Assembly (NCBI GenBank): GCA_003008705.1
Contig: PDUO01000001.1
Coordinates: 682,001 to 746,000 of the forward strand
DNA length: 64,000 nt
Source of the DNA: Pezicula radicicola
Taxonomy: Eukaryota; Ascomycota; Leotiomycetes; Helotiales; Dermateaceae
Reading direction: 5' to 3'
Shown here: in pieces, positions 10,648 to 21,796 of the stretch
How positions within the stretch are numbered: the first letter of the stretch is position 1
How the letters are laid out: every line of letters starts with the position of its first letter
Made by a program: the position numbers and the translations under genes
Notes under the pieces: generated by a model
Database searches by the model: none
Seen by the model: the letters and a program-made list of their open reading frames with translations, nothing else
What the model was told of the DNA's origin: nothing

Positions 10648-12075
10648 ATGGTCATGGACGGAAACACATGCGTAGTGGAGGAGTACGATCCACAACTTCA
10701 TCTCGCTCTGACCCAGCGTGATCCTATGGACAACATCAGTTACATTACCGCTACCCTCCAAGAAATCGACAAGAACCACATTGTTCGACCCAAGGGCTAT
10801 ACTGTCTCTTGGCACGTCAATCCCGAGTTGGAGAAACATCACTTTGGCCATTCGCATCCCATGAAGCCTTGGCGACTGACTCTGGCCAAAGGCTTGATCA
10901 TGTCTTATGGAATGCACCACGCAATGGACACTTACATTTCTCGTCAAGCAACCAAAGAGGAGATGGCCGATTTCCATACCGAGGCCTACCTGGAGCACCT
11001 GAGAACTGCCATCCCAGTTCCGCCGGACGATGATACTGTCAAAGACTTCAATCTTGGTGGCTCCGACTGCCCAATCTTCGAGGGGCTCTTCAACTACTGT
11101 TCCATGTACTCAGGTGCATCCATTGACGCAGCAAGAAGGCTATGCAACAACCAATCCGATATTGCTATCAACTGGTCCGGTGGCCTTCACCACGCAAAAA
11201 AGGCTGAGGCGTCAGGATTCTGCTACGCTAACGATATCGTTCTAGCTATACTGGAGCTCTTGCGTGTCCACCCGAGAGTATTGTACATTGATATCGATGT
11301 GCATCACGGAGACGGTGTTGAAGAAGCATTTTGGTCGACAGACCGTGTCATGACACTCTCTTTCCATAAATACGATGGTAATAACTTCTTTCCTGGTACC
11401 GGAGAATTGGAACGAAATGGACCCACGGACAACAGAAACCCTGGTGCACACCATGCTCTAAATGTCCCACTACAGGACGGTATCACTGATGAACAGTACG
11501 AATATCTATTTACGAATGTTGTCAGCATGTGCTTCCAGAAGTACAGGCCTGATGCAATTGTCCTCCAATGCGGCGCTGATTCCCTCGCTGGAGATCGCCT
11601 TGGTCGCTTTAATCTCCAGGTCCAGGGTCACGGGAAATGTGTCGAGTATTGCAAGTCTTTGAACGTTCCTCTTCTTCTCGTTGGTGGTGGTGGTTACACC
11701 CCTCGAAATGTTGCACGGGCATGGGCACATGAGACTAGTATCGCCATAGATTGTCCATTGGACCCTGTGATTCCTCAACACACCCCATATCGGTCACATT
11801 TCCGGTACGAGACAATATTCCCCACCTTGGAGGAGATTCTAGGTGAGCAACGGCACAACAAAAATACCGAAAAGAGGATCCAGGAGATCATAAGGCATAC
11901 TAAGAATGAACTTGATTGCTGTGCAGCGGCGCCAAGTGTTCAGTTCGCCCGGATACCGCCGTCTCTTGACGGATGCAAGGCTGAAATTGATGAAAGAATG
12001 GCCGAAGAAGTAAAGGACACCGATGAGTACCAGAAGCAGAAGGAAGCAGGTCTCGGCGTGGATATGGAGTTGTAA
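10648..12075 (+). CDS. hos2: class I histone deacetylase, Hos2 type
   Basis: A single exon encodes 475 aa; Hos2 orthologues are close to this length. The enzyme removes acetyl groups from histone lysines using zinc. Diagnostic residues are visible: GHSHPMKPWRLTLAKGL near the N-terminus (the PWRL form separates Hos2 from Rpd3, which has PHRI), the catalytic double histidine in NWSGGLHHAKK, the zinc-binding aspartate and histidine in YIDIDVHHGDG, the second aspartate in QCGADSL, and the catalytic tyrosine in GGGGYTPRNVARAW. Hos2 is the deacetylase of the Set3 complex and acts on H3/H4 in transcribed genes. The neighbouring divergent ING/PHD gene is also a chromatin factor. Deacetylase identity is near certain; the Hos2 subclass is strong. 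Confidence 0.95.
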   Translation: MVMDGNTCVVEEYDPQLHLALTQRDPMDNISYITATLQEIDKNHIVRPKGYTVSWHVNPELEKHHFGHSHPMKPWRLTLAKGLIMSYGMHHAMDTYISRQATKEEMADFHTEAYLEHLRTAIPVPPDDDTVKDFNLGGSDCPIFEGLFNYCSMYSGASIDAARRLCNNQSDIAINWSGGLHHAKKAEASGFCYANDIVLAILELLRVHPRVLYIDIDVHHGDGVEEAFWSTDRVMTLSFHKYDGNNFFPGTGELERNGPTDNRNPGAHHALNVPLQDGITDEQYEYLFTNVVSMCFQKYRPDAIVLQCGADSLAGDRLGRFNLQVQGHGKCVEYCKSLNVPLLLVGGGGYTPRNVARAWAHETSIAIDCPLDPVIPQHTPYRSHFRYETIFPTLEEILGEQRHNKNTEKRIQEIIRHTKNELDCCAAAPSVQFARIPPSLDGCKAEIDERMAEEVKDTDEYQKQKEAGLGVDMEL

Positions 12076-12537
12076 AAAGGGCCATCAAAGGATGCAGGCA
12101 CAAGATATACCCTTTCTTGTTGTAAGGAGTTGGTGGCATGGCATATTTGGAATTTGCGTCAAGCAAGCAACGGCGTTAGGGGGGTTTTATAGAGCGGGCT
12201 TCACGGTCGAAGGACTCATATCTGGAAAACATGGAGCCATGTCCACGATTAGCGCATGTAAAATAGCGATCCTTTACAGCGGTCTGCAGAAGGCGAGGTC
12301 AAGCTAAAGGGTGGTTTTTTTGAGTCACAGTTAGATTCTGGCCATGCGTTGTGTATATAAGACTAGAATATTTTGGTTTGGCAAAAAGTCAGATCCTAAG
12401 CAGGGGAGAAGCGCCTACTTTAGTCACTCGAATATATTCCCTGCTAATCTTATAGAGTATTATTATCGTAGAGCCATCTAAGTCTAATAAGAGAAACGCC
12501 GTGCGCGCCTACTACCATTTCAATTAAAGCCATAAGG
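12076..12537. other. convergent intergenic region (HDAC and Gig1 3' ends)
   Basis: This 462-bp stretch holds the 3' UTRs of two convergent genes. No further ORF or structure is supported. Confidence 0.5.
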
Positions 12538-13326
12538 TCACACCTTCTTGCTCAGAGGAACATCACCATTCATAACTTCGTTCTTCACGAATTCCGGCGG
12601 TGGGTCAAAGAGCATAACATGAAAGTGCTCTACAGCATGTACCGACTTCAACTTTTTCCAATTCTTGAACCAAATCACCTATCACAGAAATCAGCTTTCC
12701 ATCCGTACTCTACCGAAACTCAAATCCGAGTTCGGCCAAAAAGGAAGAGGTAGGAACTAGAAAGAAAGAAAAAAACTCACATTCTCCCTCCCAATCCTCT
12801 TACAAAACCTCTCCTCCACAAACCCCTCAATCTCCCTCCTGGCCTCCTCAGTCAAGTCATCAGAGCCCACCTGATCAACCAATTCAAACTTAGTCCAAAC
12901 AACCAAATGTACAATCCTCTCATCAATACCATAAGGCCAATCATTACGCAAAACCTTGACATCCTCATCCTTTGAAAACGGCCTCTCACCTTCCATCTTA
13001 ACAGGTAAACTCCAATTTAAACGATGCGATAATACGAATTCCATGACACTTCCATAGTCGGCTTTTAACTTGGCCAGATAAGCTAGGTACCGACGGAGTT
13101 CTGATGGTTTGCGTTGGAAGAGATGGAGTTGGTTACTGCGAACTATGGACTGGACGGTTGGCCAGGATAGAATCTGGTATTCGGAGTCTGGGGTTGAGAT
13201 GATACCAATATCTTTTTGACTAAGGTTGCTGAGGTAGTTTGGACATTGTTGTTCTCGTTCTGCAAGGGGGACGTTCACTTGCCAATATGGCAGGTCTAGA
13301 TCGTTGGGTTCCTCGTTGCTACCCAT
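12538..13326 (-). CDS. Gig1-like (N-acetylglucosamine-induced protein, DUF3605)
   Basis: There are two exons, 13326-12781 and 12678-12538, phase 0 across a 102-bp intron, giving 228 aa. The central segment [15 protein letters not shown], the upstream [15 protein letters not shown] and the tail [26 protein letters not shown] (quoted in parts by family resemblance) match the DUF3605/Gig1 family. Candida Gig1 was found as a protein induced by N-acetylglucosamine; its biochemical role is not settled. No signal peptide or membrane segment is seen, so it is probably cytosolic. Splicing replaces the unspliced read-through end (VSFFLSF) with a conserved-looking C-terminus, which supports the intron. 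Confidence 0.85.
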
Positions 13327-13847
13327 ACCGTAGATCCCGGTATTCGTTTTGGACCAATTATAGATTGTGTCCCCTTTGTTTTATTCTGCTTTCTTTCCGG
13401 TGCTGGGGTCAGTAGGTTTGTAGGGGATCTATTTTCAAGGGGGGGGTGGCTGTTGCAGTTTCACTTAGTTCTGATTTGCTGGTTTCTGCTTAAAGTGGAG
13501 CTGGCTCACTGAATTGGTTGGATTGGGTTTAAGGCCAATCAGCTTTTGAACTGGTTAACCCCTATCCGAAGCGAATGTATTGTCGTAGTCATCGTCCCAT
13601 TCACTTGATTCTGGTGTTTCTTAAGTCATGTATTTACCATGTTGGTATACCAGTGCACTTTTAATATTTGATTCCTGTGAAATGTGCTGAATATAGCACG
13701 GCGAGAATTCTTAATACTAACATTTTTACAATGCCCTTTTCCCCGACCCTAGACATGCCATTACTCCAGCCAGTGGCCAATGTTTACATGATGCAAAGCT
13801 AATGACGATACGCACCATCCCATGAGCCATAAAAATATCATCACACA
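13327..13847. other. intergenic region upstream of Gig1-like gene
   Basis: This 521-bp stretch combines the Gig1-like promoter and the 3' flank of the next gene. A G-run lies near 13440. Nothing else is recognised. Confidence 0.5.
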
Positions 13848-16658
13848 CTACATTCCCGGGAAGCCATTCCCACCGCCAACGCCACCACCAACGCTGTCCA
13901 TCAGACTCCCAAAAAATGCATCATCACTGAAATATCTTTCAAAGTTTCCATCACCAAATGTCATGCCGATAGCCTGCTCAAATCCACCACCCATAGAATA
14001 CTCGAGACCCATATTCAGAGCAGGATCAATATTCCCCCCCTGACTCAGATCATAGCCATGTTGCATTGTTGGGGGGAGCTGATTCATCGAGGGATCATAG
14101 TGCCCATAGCCTTGTTGCTGTGTGTGCTGCTGCCTCCAATCGCCAGTTGTATTGACGTACTGTGCATGTTTATCAGCACGTGCTTGACCTCCTGAGTTTC
14201 CTGTTGCTACTTCACTCAGTAACTGCAGCGGCGTGTTTGTGGAACCGTAGCCCGGTTGCTGGCTTTGTCCATGGCGCTGATGCCCGCTTGTGCGTGGAGA
14301 ACCTTGATTTACTTCGGTGGAAGTATTCCCATCATCAGGCCCTTTAGCCGATGAGGCGGAGAGCGCTGTTGATATCTCCGCAGGATTTGAAGATGGTGGC
14401 TGGCCATCCCTTTGACGATGGAACCAAGTCTTTAGCATAAGCAGAACCATGAGGAACTTTGACGCTGGGCGTGATTTCTCATCTGCCGCCGTAGCTCGGA
14501 ACTTTTCTACTAATCCATCTAGGTACTGCTCAACCTTCATGTTATCTTTGTTGATGACTTTTCCAAGTTCACTATTGGGAACTGCGGCTGCGAAGTACAT
14601 TTTGATGAGGACAACGACTGCGTATGCGGTCCGAACAAAGTGGGCAATAGGTAGGCATCGAATGACCTCTACCTCTAAGCTTAAAAACGTCTCGAAAATG
14701 CCATCGATGGAGGTTAAACAAATAGATAGTGCAGAGATGTGGGCTGGCGTGAGCGAAACAGGCTCGGTGGTCCCGCTGCGCAAGCTGTTCTCACTGAAAG
14801 GTGGTTTGAATTCATCTACGTTGTGATCAACATGCATGGCAACTTCGTGCATATACAGGTTTACCACGTGCTCAGTCATCTTCAAAGTTGCTGCAAAACA
14901 AAGTCAGGAATAATTTCGCTATTGGAAACAGATCGAAGACTTACGTGTCTGTACTTCTCTGGGTACGTTATTGCTCCACCTTTCAAGATCCCTTTCAAAT
15001 CCCTTCAAAGCATATTGAACTTTCGAATCAGCAATGCTTACATTTGCAGAAGGGTCGTCCATCCCAAACTGAACGCCGACCTCTTCAGCAATTTTCTGAC
15101 TACGAACCCACTGGCATAGAAATTTATCAGATGGAGCTGCCTGCCGAGAGTTCTCTAGAACGTCAAGACAGTCATTCATATATGGGGCCCATCGGATGAG
15201 GTTAGGCCGTCGTAGTCCCATGCTGGCATTGCAACACAGAAAATAACAACCTAACCAAGCACGTCTAGCTTCGATAGCTTCAGGATCCGGGTATGGCGTT
15301 CGACGCCAGGGATGATCTCTCCAGAGTCCAGCATTTTTAGTTTTCTGCGGCTTGGTCTTTCTGCCCATGCCAATATCGATAGCCATGACAGCGGCAGTGT
15401 GAATAAGCTGATAGAATTTCAGCTCTTCATAATGTTCCGGAGGCCAATACCATATCGTGCTGATATGCAAGGCTTGTATCAACTCCAGAGTCTTCTCACC
15501 ATTGCCAATGATGCGATCTGCATATATAGTCATAACTTCTTTTGTCAACATGCGCTGCAGTTCGGGGTAGGCCGTTCCGCAGCTGATACTGAGAATGGCT
15601 AGAAATAGAGTGGGCTTTGATCTGCGAACTTCAGCAGCTGTAGTGCCTTCTGGGAAGACGACGGCAGGCATATGAGGGGCCATCTGCTCGACGTAGTAAT
15701 TGAACATGTCCGCAGCCGTTTCCGCTGTTATTATTCCTCGATCAATGCAATCAGCATACTCGTGAATTTGCGCGTGTTTTGGTCCCTTAGATCCTCCACC
15801 ACCAGAGAATCCGTGTTGGTTTGGGGTAGTATTGATTGGGCCTGCGGGTTTTGGCAAGGGGCGCCCTTCCAGACTCGCAGGATAGTCTCGGGATTCTGGA
15901 TGTTTTCTTTTCTGCCCTGCCATAACCATTGGAGGAGGGGCTGATCTCCGTGCTTCATATTCAGGTACTCTAGGGTATCGTTCTGGCGCCGTCCATTCGC
16001 TCGAGGCCATTCGAGCGTCTGGAGGGCCATTCAACGATGAGCTATAAACTCCCCCATTTGTGACTTGCTCATAGGGGTTCTGTCGACTTTGAATGCTCAA
16101 TTGCTCATGTTTTATCCCATTCTCATTTCCATGGCCTGTTGGCGCAGACCCTGATTTCGTTGCATGAAGACTGGCCGTCAGGGCATCAATTTTCTTCTCC
16201 AACTCTGCCACCCTACTGTCTGTCTTTTTCTGTCTTTTTCGACTCGGCACTGTGATGAGGCATTGACGATTTGCTTTTGCGCATCTCTTGCAAGGCCCAT
16301 CTTGATTATTCGGATCCGGTTCGCATCGCACCTTCAAGCCACGACAGGCCTCGCAGGCTCGTGGTCGTTTTGGATCATTTGAAGCATCACCTTGTTCATT
16401 ATGTCCTCCATCAAGGCTGTTTGGTGTCGTTGTCGTCGTATGGCCTACCGATTGAGGGGTATGAGGCGGCGGGTAATGACGGTGATTCTGTTCTTCTTGG
16501 AGATAATGCGGCGTAGGTTGCGACGGGGGTAGTCGCGACGGGTGTGCTACATTGGACGGCGAAAGACTCTGAGCATCTGGATGTGCATATGAAGTTCCAG
16601 TGGGGGCTATCTTTTCGAGATTTGGGTCCACTGGAATGTTTTCGTGCTGGAGAGACAT
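13848..16658 (-). CDS. Zn2Cys6 transcription factor (War1/PrtT-like group)
   Basis: There are two exons, 16658-14945 and 14890-13848, in phase, giving 918 aa. The N-terminal 95 residues are disordered and proline/histidine-rich. Residues 102-133 are a binuclear zinc cluster with cysteines at about 102, 105, 112, 123, 126 and 133 (ACEACRGLKVRC onward). A basic patch (SRKRQKKTDSRV) and a short coiled coil (about 147-165) follow, as expected for dimeric DNA binding. The middle (about 310-640) is the fungal transcription-factor homology region. The C-terminus is rich in Q, G, N and M and probably activating. The zinc cluster resembles the War1/PrtT group of weak-acid-response and protease regulators, but I hold that subgroup loosely. 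It is divergent from the PSI-domain gene at 17071. Confidence 0.9.
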
Positions 16659-17070
16659 CGTACTATCTCATAGACATGATCACGGAAATCGGTTGAAGTG
16701 GCTACCGGAGGTGAGAGAGAGGCGCCAGGAGAGAGGGAAAAAGCAGTTCAAACGGTATTTTGAGGCCGCGTAGCCCGAGGTGCCAAGAACCAATGAGCGT
16801 AAGGGTAAGACCGCCACCTTACCAAACAGGGTTATCAGACGCACTGCCAAGGCGTGGTGTCCCAATTGTGGCGTTTGAGGCCTTGAGCGGGCACGGTACT
16901 CGAGTAGACTTTTACCAACATCAAAAATTGTTCTCTTACCTCTCCCGCGATAGCTGAATGCCAGTGAGGAGTCAATTATTATTATTATAGTGTGTAGCGA
17001 GCGTACGAGTCCACCACGGACTTGACGGTGACGGGCTGCTCCGTATTGTGTTGAGCTTGACATATGCCTC
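16659..17070. promoter_or_regulatory. divergent promoter region between Zn2Cys6 factor and PSI-protein gene
   Basis: This 412-bp region must serve both genes. It includes a short ATT microsatellite (about 16975-16989). No specific operator is recognised. An upstream exon of the PSI gene encoding a signal peptide could also hide here. Confidence 0.45.
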
Positions 17071-17576
17071 ATGCCACTCAATCAATCCGATAACCTGCTG
17101 CGCTTGTGCTGGCGGCATCAGGAATGCAACGGCTGTTTGTCCGAATCTCAGTCTCAATGCGGTTGGTGTCCAACTGTAAGGCTGCAATATACAATACCAT
17201 CACCACTCACTGACTCTGAATTCAGTCATCGACCTGCGTGCCGTCGAGAGGTATTTTCGCGCCAATCTACGAGAACTCCGATCTTGTGTGCCCTCTTTGG
17301 TCAGAAGGCTGGGAACTGAGAAGTCGGCCGTTTGGTTGCCATGTTTCAACAATAACTTTACTCACGTGCATTGTATCTATCCTGGCGACAATCGCTGTGA
17401 TCGGCTTCATAGCGGGTCTTGTGAAAATAAGACCCCGAATCCAAGCGCAGTGGAAGAACAGATCTGAATTTTGGCGCAGATATGATAGAAATTGGTGGAG
17501 AGGTTGGAGATTCAGACTGGTTGACATAGAAGATAGGGATGCATCCGAAAGGCGTCCATTGCTTGGAGAACAATAG
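17071..17576 (+). CDS. small PSI-domain single-pass membrane protein
   Basis: There are two exons, 17071-17175 and 17226-17576, phase 0 across a 50-bp intron, giving 151 aa. The N-terminal half carries a plexin-semaphorin-integrin cysteine pattern: CWRHQECNGCLSESQSQCGW, then CPT, with C-x-P and C-P-LW after the intron and a last cysteine in FGCHVST. A strong transmembrane helix follows (about residues 81-105, ITLLTCIVSILATIAVIGFI), then a basic, tryptophan-rich tail ending ERRPLLGEQ, where PLL could act as a dileucine sorting signal. The layout suggests a secretory-pathway or vacuolar membrane protein with a small disulfide-bonded luminal domain. No signal peptide precedes the PSI domain from this ATG, so an upstream exon may be missing. 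Confidence 0.7.
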
Positions 17577-17804
17577 CCTCCACAGTTGTCATAAAATTCA
17601 TAATGTGCCCTCATACATTTGTCCGTAAGCCATAGAAGTCGGCCCGGGAAGCTAGGCTGATGGCCGAGACAAACTTGGTCTGGATCAACAATTTGGAAGA
17701 CGAACCTTTTCTGCGTCCTTAAGTCTGCAATGCTGCCTCAAGAGTAACGAGCCTGAATATGATCTCTCATCAATGAGCATTGCATGTACCTTTGCTTCCT
17801 TCTC

Positions 17805-18095
17805 TCAGCCTGAACTAACAGGAGGGATAATCGCAACCTCATCGCCTTCTGCGATAGTTACTTCGCTCTCTGCAGCATCTTCTGGAATGTCCACATATTC
17901 TAGATTGATAGTCACTAGACAGCTGTCCAGCACCTTATTTCTGAATCCTCCATATCGCTCCTCCAATGTTCGAAATAGCTGCGATAGCGGAAGAGGAGCT
18001 GGTATGAGCTCTGAAGTTTTTGAGGTATATGAGCTCGCAGATGCAAAGTAGAGAATGGTGAAGTAGCCCGGGTCTGTTTTTGTCGATGTAGCCAT
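17805..18095 (-). CDS. molybdopterin synthase sulfur carrier subunit (MoaD/MOCS2A-like)
   Basis: The ORF encodes 96 aa from the ATG at 18095 (MATSTKTDPGYF). The frame is open to 18227, so a longer N-terminus cannot be excluded. The fold is ubiquitin-like: a first strand FTILYFASASSY, a helix (PLSQLFRTLEERYGG), the strand CLVTINLEYVDI, and the end VTIAEGDEVAIIPPVSSG. GDEVAIIPPVS-G is the signature of MoaD/MOCS2A, whose C-terminal glycine is thiocarboxylated and donates sulfur to precursor Z to make molybdopterin. That cofactor is needed by nitrate reductase and similar enzymes. The end is SSG and not the GG of bacterial, plant and animal proteins. It is divergent from the mitochondrial RNase gene. 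Confidence 0.85.
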   Translation of the reverse strand: MATSTKTDPGYFTILYFASASSYTSKTSELIPAPLPLSQLFRTLEERYGGFRNKVLDSCLVTINLEYVDIPEDAAESEVTIAEGDEVAIIPPVSSG

Positions 18096-18528
18096 AATCA
18101 TGTATAAGTAGAACCTACTCTGTGCTAACATATCAGCCTCTTGAAAAAGTCTTGTCTCAGCGGTAGATGTATGCGGAGTATTTGTGTTTGAATCAGTGAT
18201 CTTGGTGTGGTCTTCGTTCTTTCCCATTTAGGAAAGTCGGGTAATACATGCTATAAATTGCATCATGCAAACAATGGATTGAAGAAGATGTAATATTACT
18301 TACTGATCATATGAGTATTGCTTATTTTCTGCCTGATGTCAATTTATCAAGCTTGTGTGTGTTGTGACGGGGAGGAAAAGTCAAGGGCAAGCGCTAGTGC
18401 GTATGCGTCGTGTGTCAGGCGGTGTCGCATGGCAGAATTAATATTTTGGGCGTCCAATTTATCCATGTTAAGCATCATCATTTCACCTAAGCACATAGCA
18501 GAATTGCAGGTCGTTGTCTCCTGGGACT
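18096..18528. promoter_or_regulatory. divergent promoter of MoaD-like and CYT-4-like genes
   Basis: This 433-bp region lies between two divergently transcribed genes. No specific motif was identified. Confidence 0.4.
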
Positions 18529-21500
18529 ATGCTTCGAATTTCGCACATTCGGAAGGTGCCTGTACAAATATATATCTGCTGGAGTTGTGCAAAGTTTCAT
18601 TCTCGCAGCAATGGCACACCAGCAAGAGGTCTAATAGGAACCGAATCAACACTCCCAGATGTTAGACAACGCATTCCGCGGAGTTCAGCTAGAAGAGCTT
18701 CAAGGCACTTCGGTGTTTGCGTTAGAGTAAGTATTAAAGCAGTTCCAAAGGCTAGAAAATAGAGATCTAATAACCACCTAGAATCAAGCCGCAGAAGCCC
18801 AATTGAACAGCGACTTTGATCCTCGATCCGATCTCCAACATGCTTTGAGTGGAAGAGATGTCAGCGATATTCGGGCAAGATTACGCACTTGGGAATTTGA
18901 AAACGAGCACAAGTTTCTTCCTTCTCCCGAGTTGGCGGACCATGTCATTCCTGGCCATGTGCGTAATCATTTTACCCGAATGACAACAGGGCAGTTCGAA
19001 GTTGAAGAAGACGTGGTCGGATGGAATACAGAAAAACGCGAGTCTTCTCTTGACCCGGATGATAGGCTTGATGTTGGGAACAAACGTGGATTTCTCGTTC
19101 CCGGAGATCTCGTAGAACTTTTGTACGTCTTCAACCCTTCTACTATGTAAACCGTTGCAAACTGACTGACATTGACGACAAGGGGCGCGGGCACTCGTGA
19201 ACAGGAACTGGCTATATTTGTGCGCGAGTTCGAAAATCAGGCACAGTATTATACAATGTCGGGGAAATGGCTGAATCGATCTTCCAAGCAAGTTAAATTC
19301 TTTGTACCTCACTTTGTTGAGAGTACAGAACTTAATGAAATACTGCCTTACCTCCCACAAGCGGATGTCTCTGGGAGTCTTCAAGATAAACTTAATTCCC
19401 TAGACAAGAGTGCTCCACGGGATATTGGAAAGCCACTCGTCAACAAAATGGTCAAGTTTTGGAAAGAGTCGGAATCTGCATACCAAGCAGCAGCCCTCAA
19501 ACTTGACAACGCTCATAGGTTTATCGCGCTCCACGATGAATACAGATATGCTACATTGGATGAGATTGCGACCGACCTTATAGGGGACTCTGGGAAAAAC
19601 CAAAAAGACCAAGATGGGAGATATTCTCAGCCAGTACTTTACGCTGTACACCGTTCGCTCACCCGTGATGACATCGGAATCCAATGTCACATGAGGGGCG
19701 GCCATCGTACTGGGAGTCTATATGAAGTAAATTCTCTCTCTGAAGTAAGAAATGTCGCCAACGTAACAACCCTTGTGCGTCGCTACCAAGAGGAAAAGGT
19801 CGCAAGGCGCTTGTCTGTTGCAGCTGAGGAATCAAGTATCCTTGAAAAATTTGCTGTCAAGGCCAGGAAACTCATAGACTCCACTCGAAGCACCCGACAA
19901 TTTACACCTTTTGGTAGTATCGGACCATCGTCGGTACAGGCTCAAGGACCTAATTGTTTCGATGCCCTCGAAGTGGCGCAATTTGATTCTTATGACCAGT
20001 GTTTCATCAAGTTTCTGGAGTCCTGGGCAGCATTGAGGTCATTCAACCTTCACTCTTCATTAAATGGTATAGGATCAGCAATACTGCGAGCTATAGACCG
20101 ATATAACAACGAAGGGTTACTCTTGGATCAGTCAACAGCATGGACTTTCTTACAGGAAATAGGCGTAATCCCACCGTGGGAAAACCCTGCCGCTTATTTG
20201 CTTAGGATACCAGGGGTTGGGAGAAGACTCCAAAAAAAGCGCAAAGGCCGTATAATATATAGAGAAGATATACTACGAGAAATCCGCAAGGATTGGGGCA
20301 GTATGCCTGTTTATTGCATTGATGATCCTACCGCTCATGAGTTGGATGATGGAGTGTCAGTTGAGAAGACAAATGTTACGGGAGAATTCTGGGTTCATAT
20401 TCATACTGCGGACCCTTCTTCGACAATCGATCCAGAAGGCGATATAGCTAAGGCGGCACAGGATAGAGCACAAACCGCATACCTGCCAGAGATGGTCGTT
20501 TCTATGCTCCACGACCAGTACGTCCAGCGGAGGTTAAGCCTTCAGAAAAACCGTCCAAGCTTGACATTCAGCGCAAGGATGAACATGGGAGGAGATATCC
20601 TCGAAATGAAAGTTACGCCTGGTTCGGTCAATCAAGTCGTATACCTGAGTCCCAAAGTCCTGGCCGAGGTTATTGAAGGGCCAAGTCCTGCGTCACCAAA
20701 GACGGTTATTGCAATTGGACAAGACATGCCTACATTCGTTCCAACTAGGAAAATGGCAGAGGTCGACGACTTGCTAGACTTAGATAAGGAGAATTTACGG
20801 CTACTTAACATGATCGGAAAGGCTCATGCAGCAAAACGAGCCGAAAGAGGGGGTTTGTCTTCTAGACAAAACGACAACTCAATATCCGTATCCTTCAACG
20901 GCTCCCCGTGGAAACCCCAGCAGGGCAATAGCAGCTACAGTTATTCCGCTGACCCATCCATCCAACTTGTAGTTGATAAGGATGATGCATCTTCCAGTCC
21001 CGGTTCCAAAGTCGAAACCGTGCAGAATCTGATGCTACTTGCAGGCGAGATTGCTGCACGCTGGAGCTACGAAAGAGGGATCCCCATTCCGTATCGTATA
21101 ACTCCGCTCAATTCCAGCTTGCCAAATCCTGGCGACTACTTCCGTGATACTGTTTTGCCCTCGCTAGATTCAGATGGAAATGCACCAGAAGAGATTGCTA
21201 GACAGTATCGCCGTCTATGTGGACAGGTTCTGAGCTCTTCTACACCTGGCCCTCATGTAACCATTGGTCTGGACATGTATGCGAGGTGCACAAGCCCCTT
21301 GCGGCGTTACGGAGATTTGCTGGTCCATTGGCAAGTAGGAGCAGCTTTGCTGGAAGAGGAAAGGACTGGCCAGTCGCTTGTTGGTAATACCAGGGAAGAT
21401 TTTCTACCATTTACGAAAGCCCGTCTTGATGAGATTTTGCCTCGCATGGCAATCACAGAAAGACTTCTCAGCGTAGGTATGGCTTTTGCAGAACGCACAT

Positions 21501-21796
21501 GGTTGTGTAAACTCCTCTTCCGTGCTTGGCATTTTCAGGAGGCTGCTCTTCCGGCTACCTTCGAATACGTTGTGAAGCATATCACTCGGATTGGTGCTCT
21601 CCATGGTCATCTCCCGTATTTCCTCGAGGATGCAGTCTGCAATAAGCCCACTCTAGATATTAAAGGGGACATCAATGTTGGCGACGTTTTACAGGTGAAA
21701 CTAGACCATATCGATGCCTACAAAGGAAGCATTGAAGTCAAGGCTCTTCGCCGCATAAACCCACCCGACGTAAACAGGGTATCTTTCGTTAAATGA
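18529..21796 (+). CDS. mitochondrial RNase II-family exoribonuclease (CYT-4/Dss1-like)
   Basis: There are three exons, 18529-18726, 18782-19122 and 19183-21796, all in phase, giving 1050 aa. The start MLRISHIRKVPVQIYI is short, basic and non-acidic, as expected for a mitochondrial presequence. The RNB catalytic domain is at about residues 550-890. It contains YCIDDPTAHELDDGVSVE, the family's clustered aspartates that bind Mg2+, and the RCTSPLRRYGDLLVHWQ motif near its end. A short S1-like end follows (GDVLQVKLDHIDAYKGSIEV). Yeast Dss1 is the 3'-5' nuclease of the mitochondrial degradosome, and Neurospora CYT-4 is needed for mitochondrial RNA processing. The length fits CYT-4. Family is certain and mitochondrial location is likely. 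Confidence 0.93.

Noticed and set aside
18096..18227. N-terminal extension of the sulfur carrier (MGKNEDH...)
   Set aside because: The frame is open, but the extension is polar and unlike the compact MoaD family. The internal ATG at 18095 gives the expected length. Kept only as an alternative.
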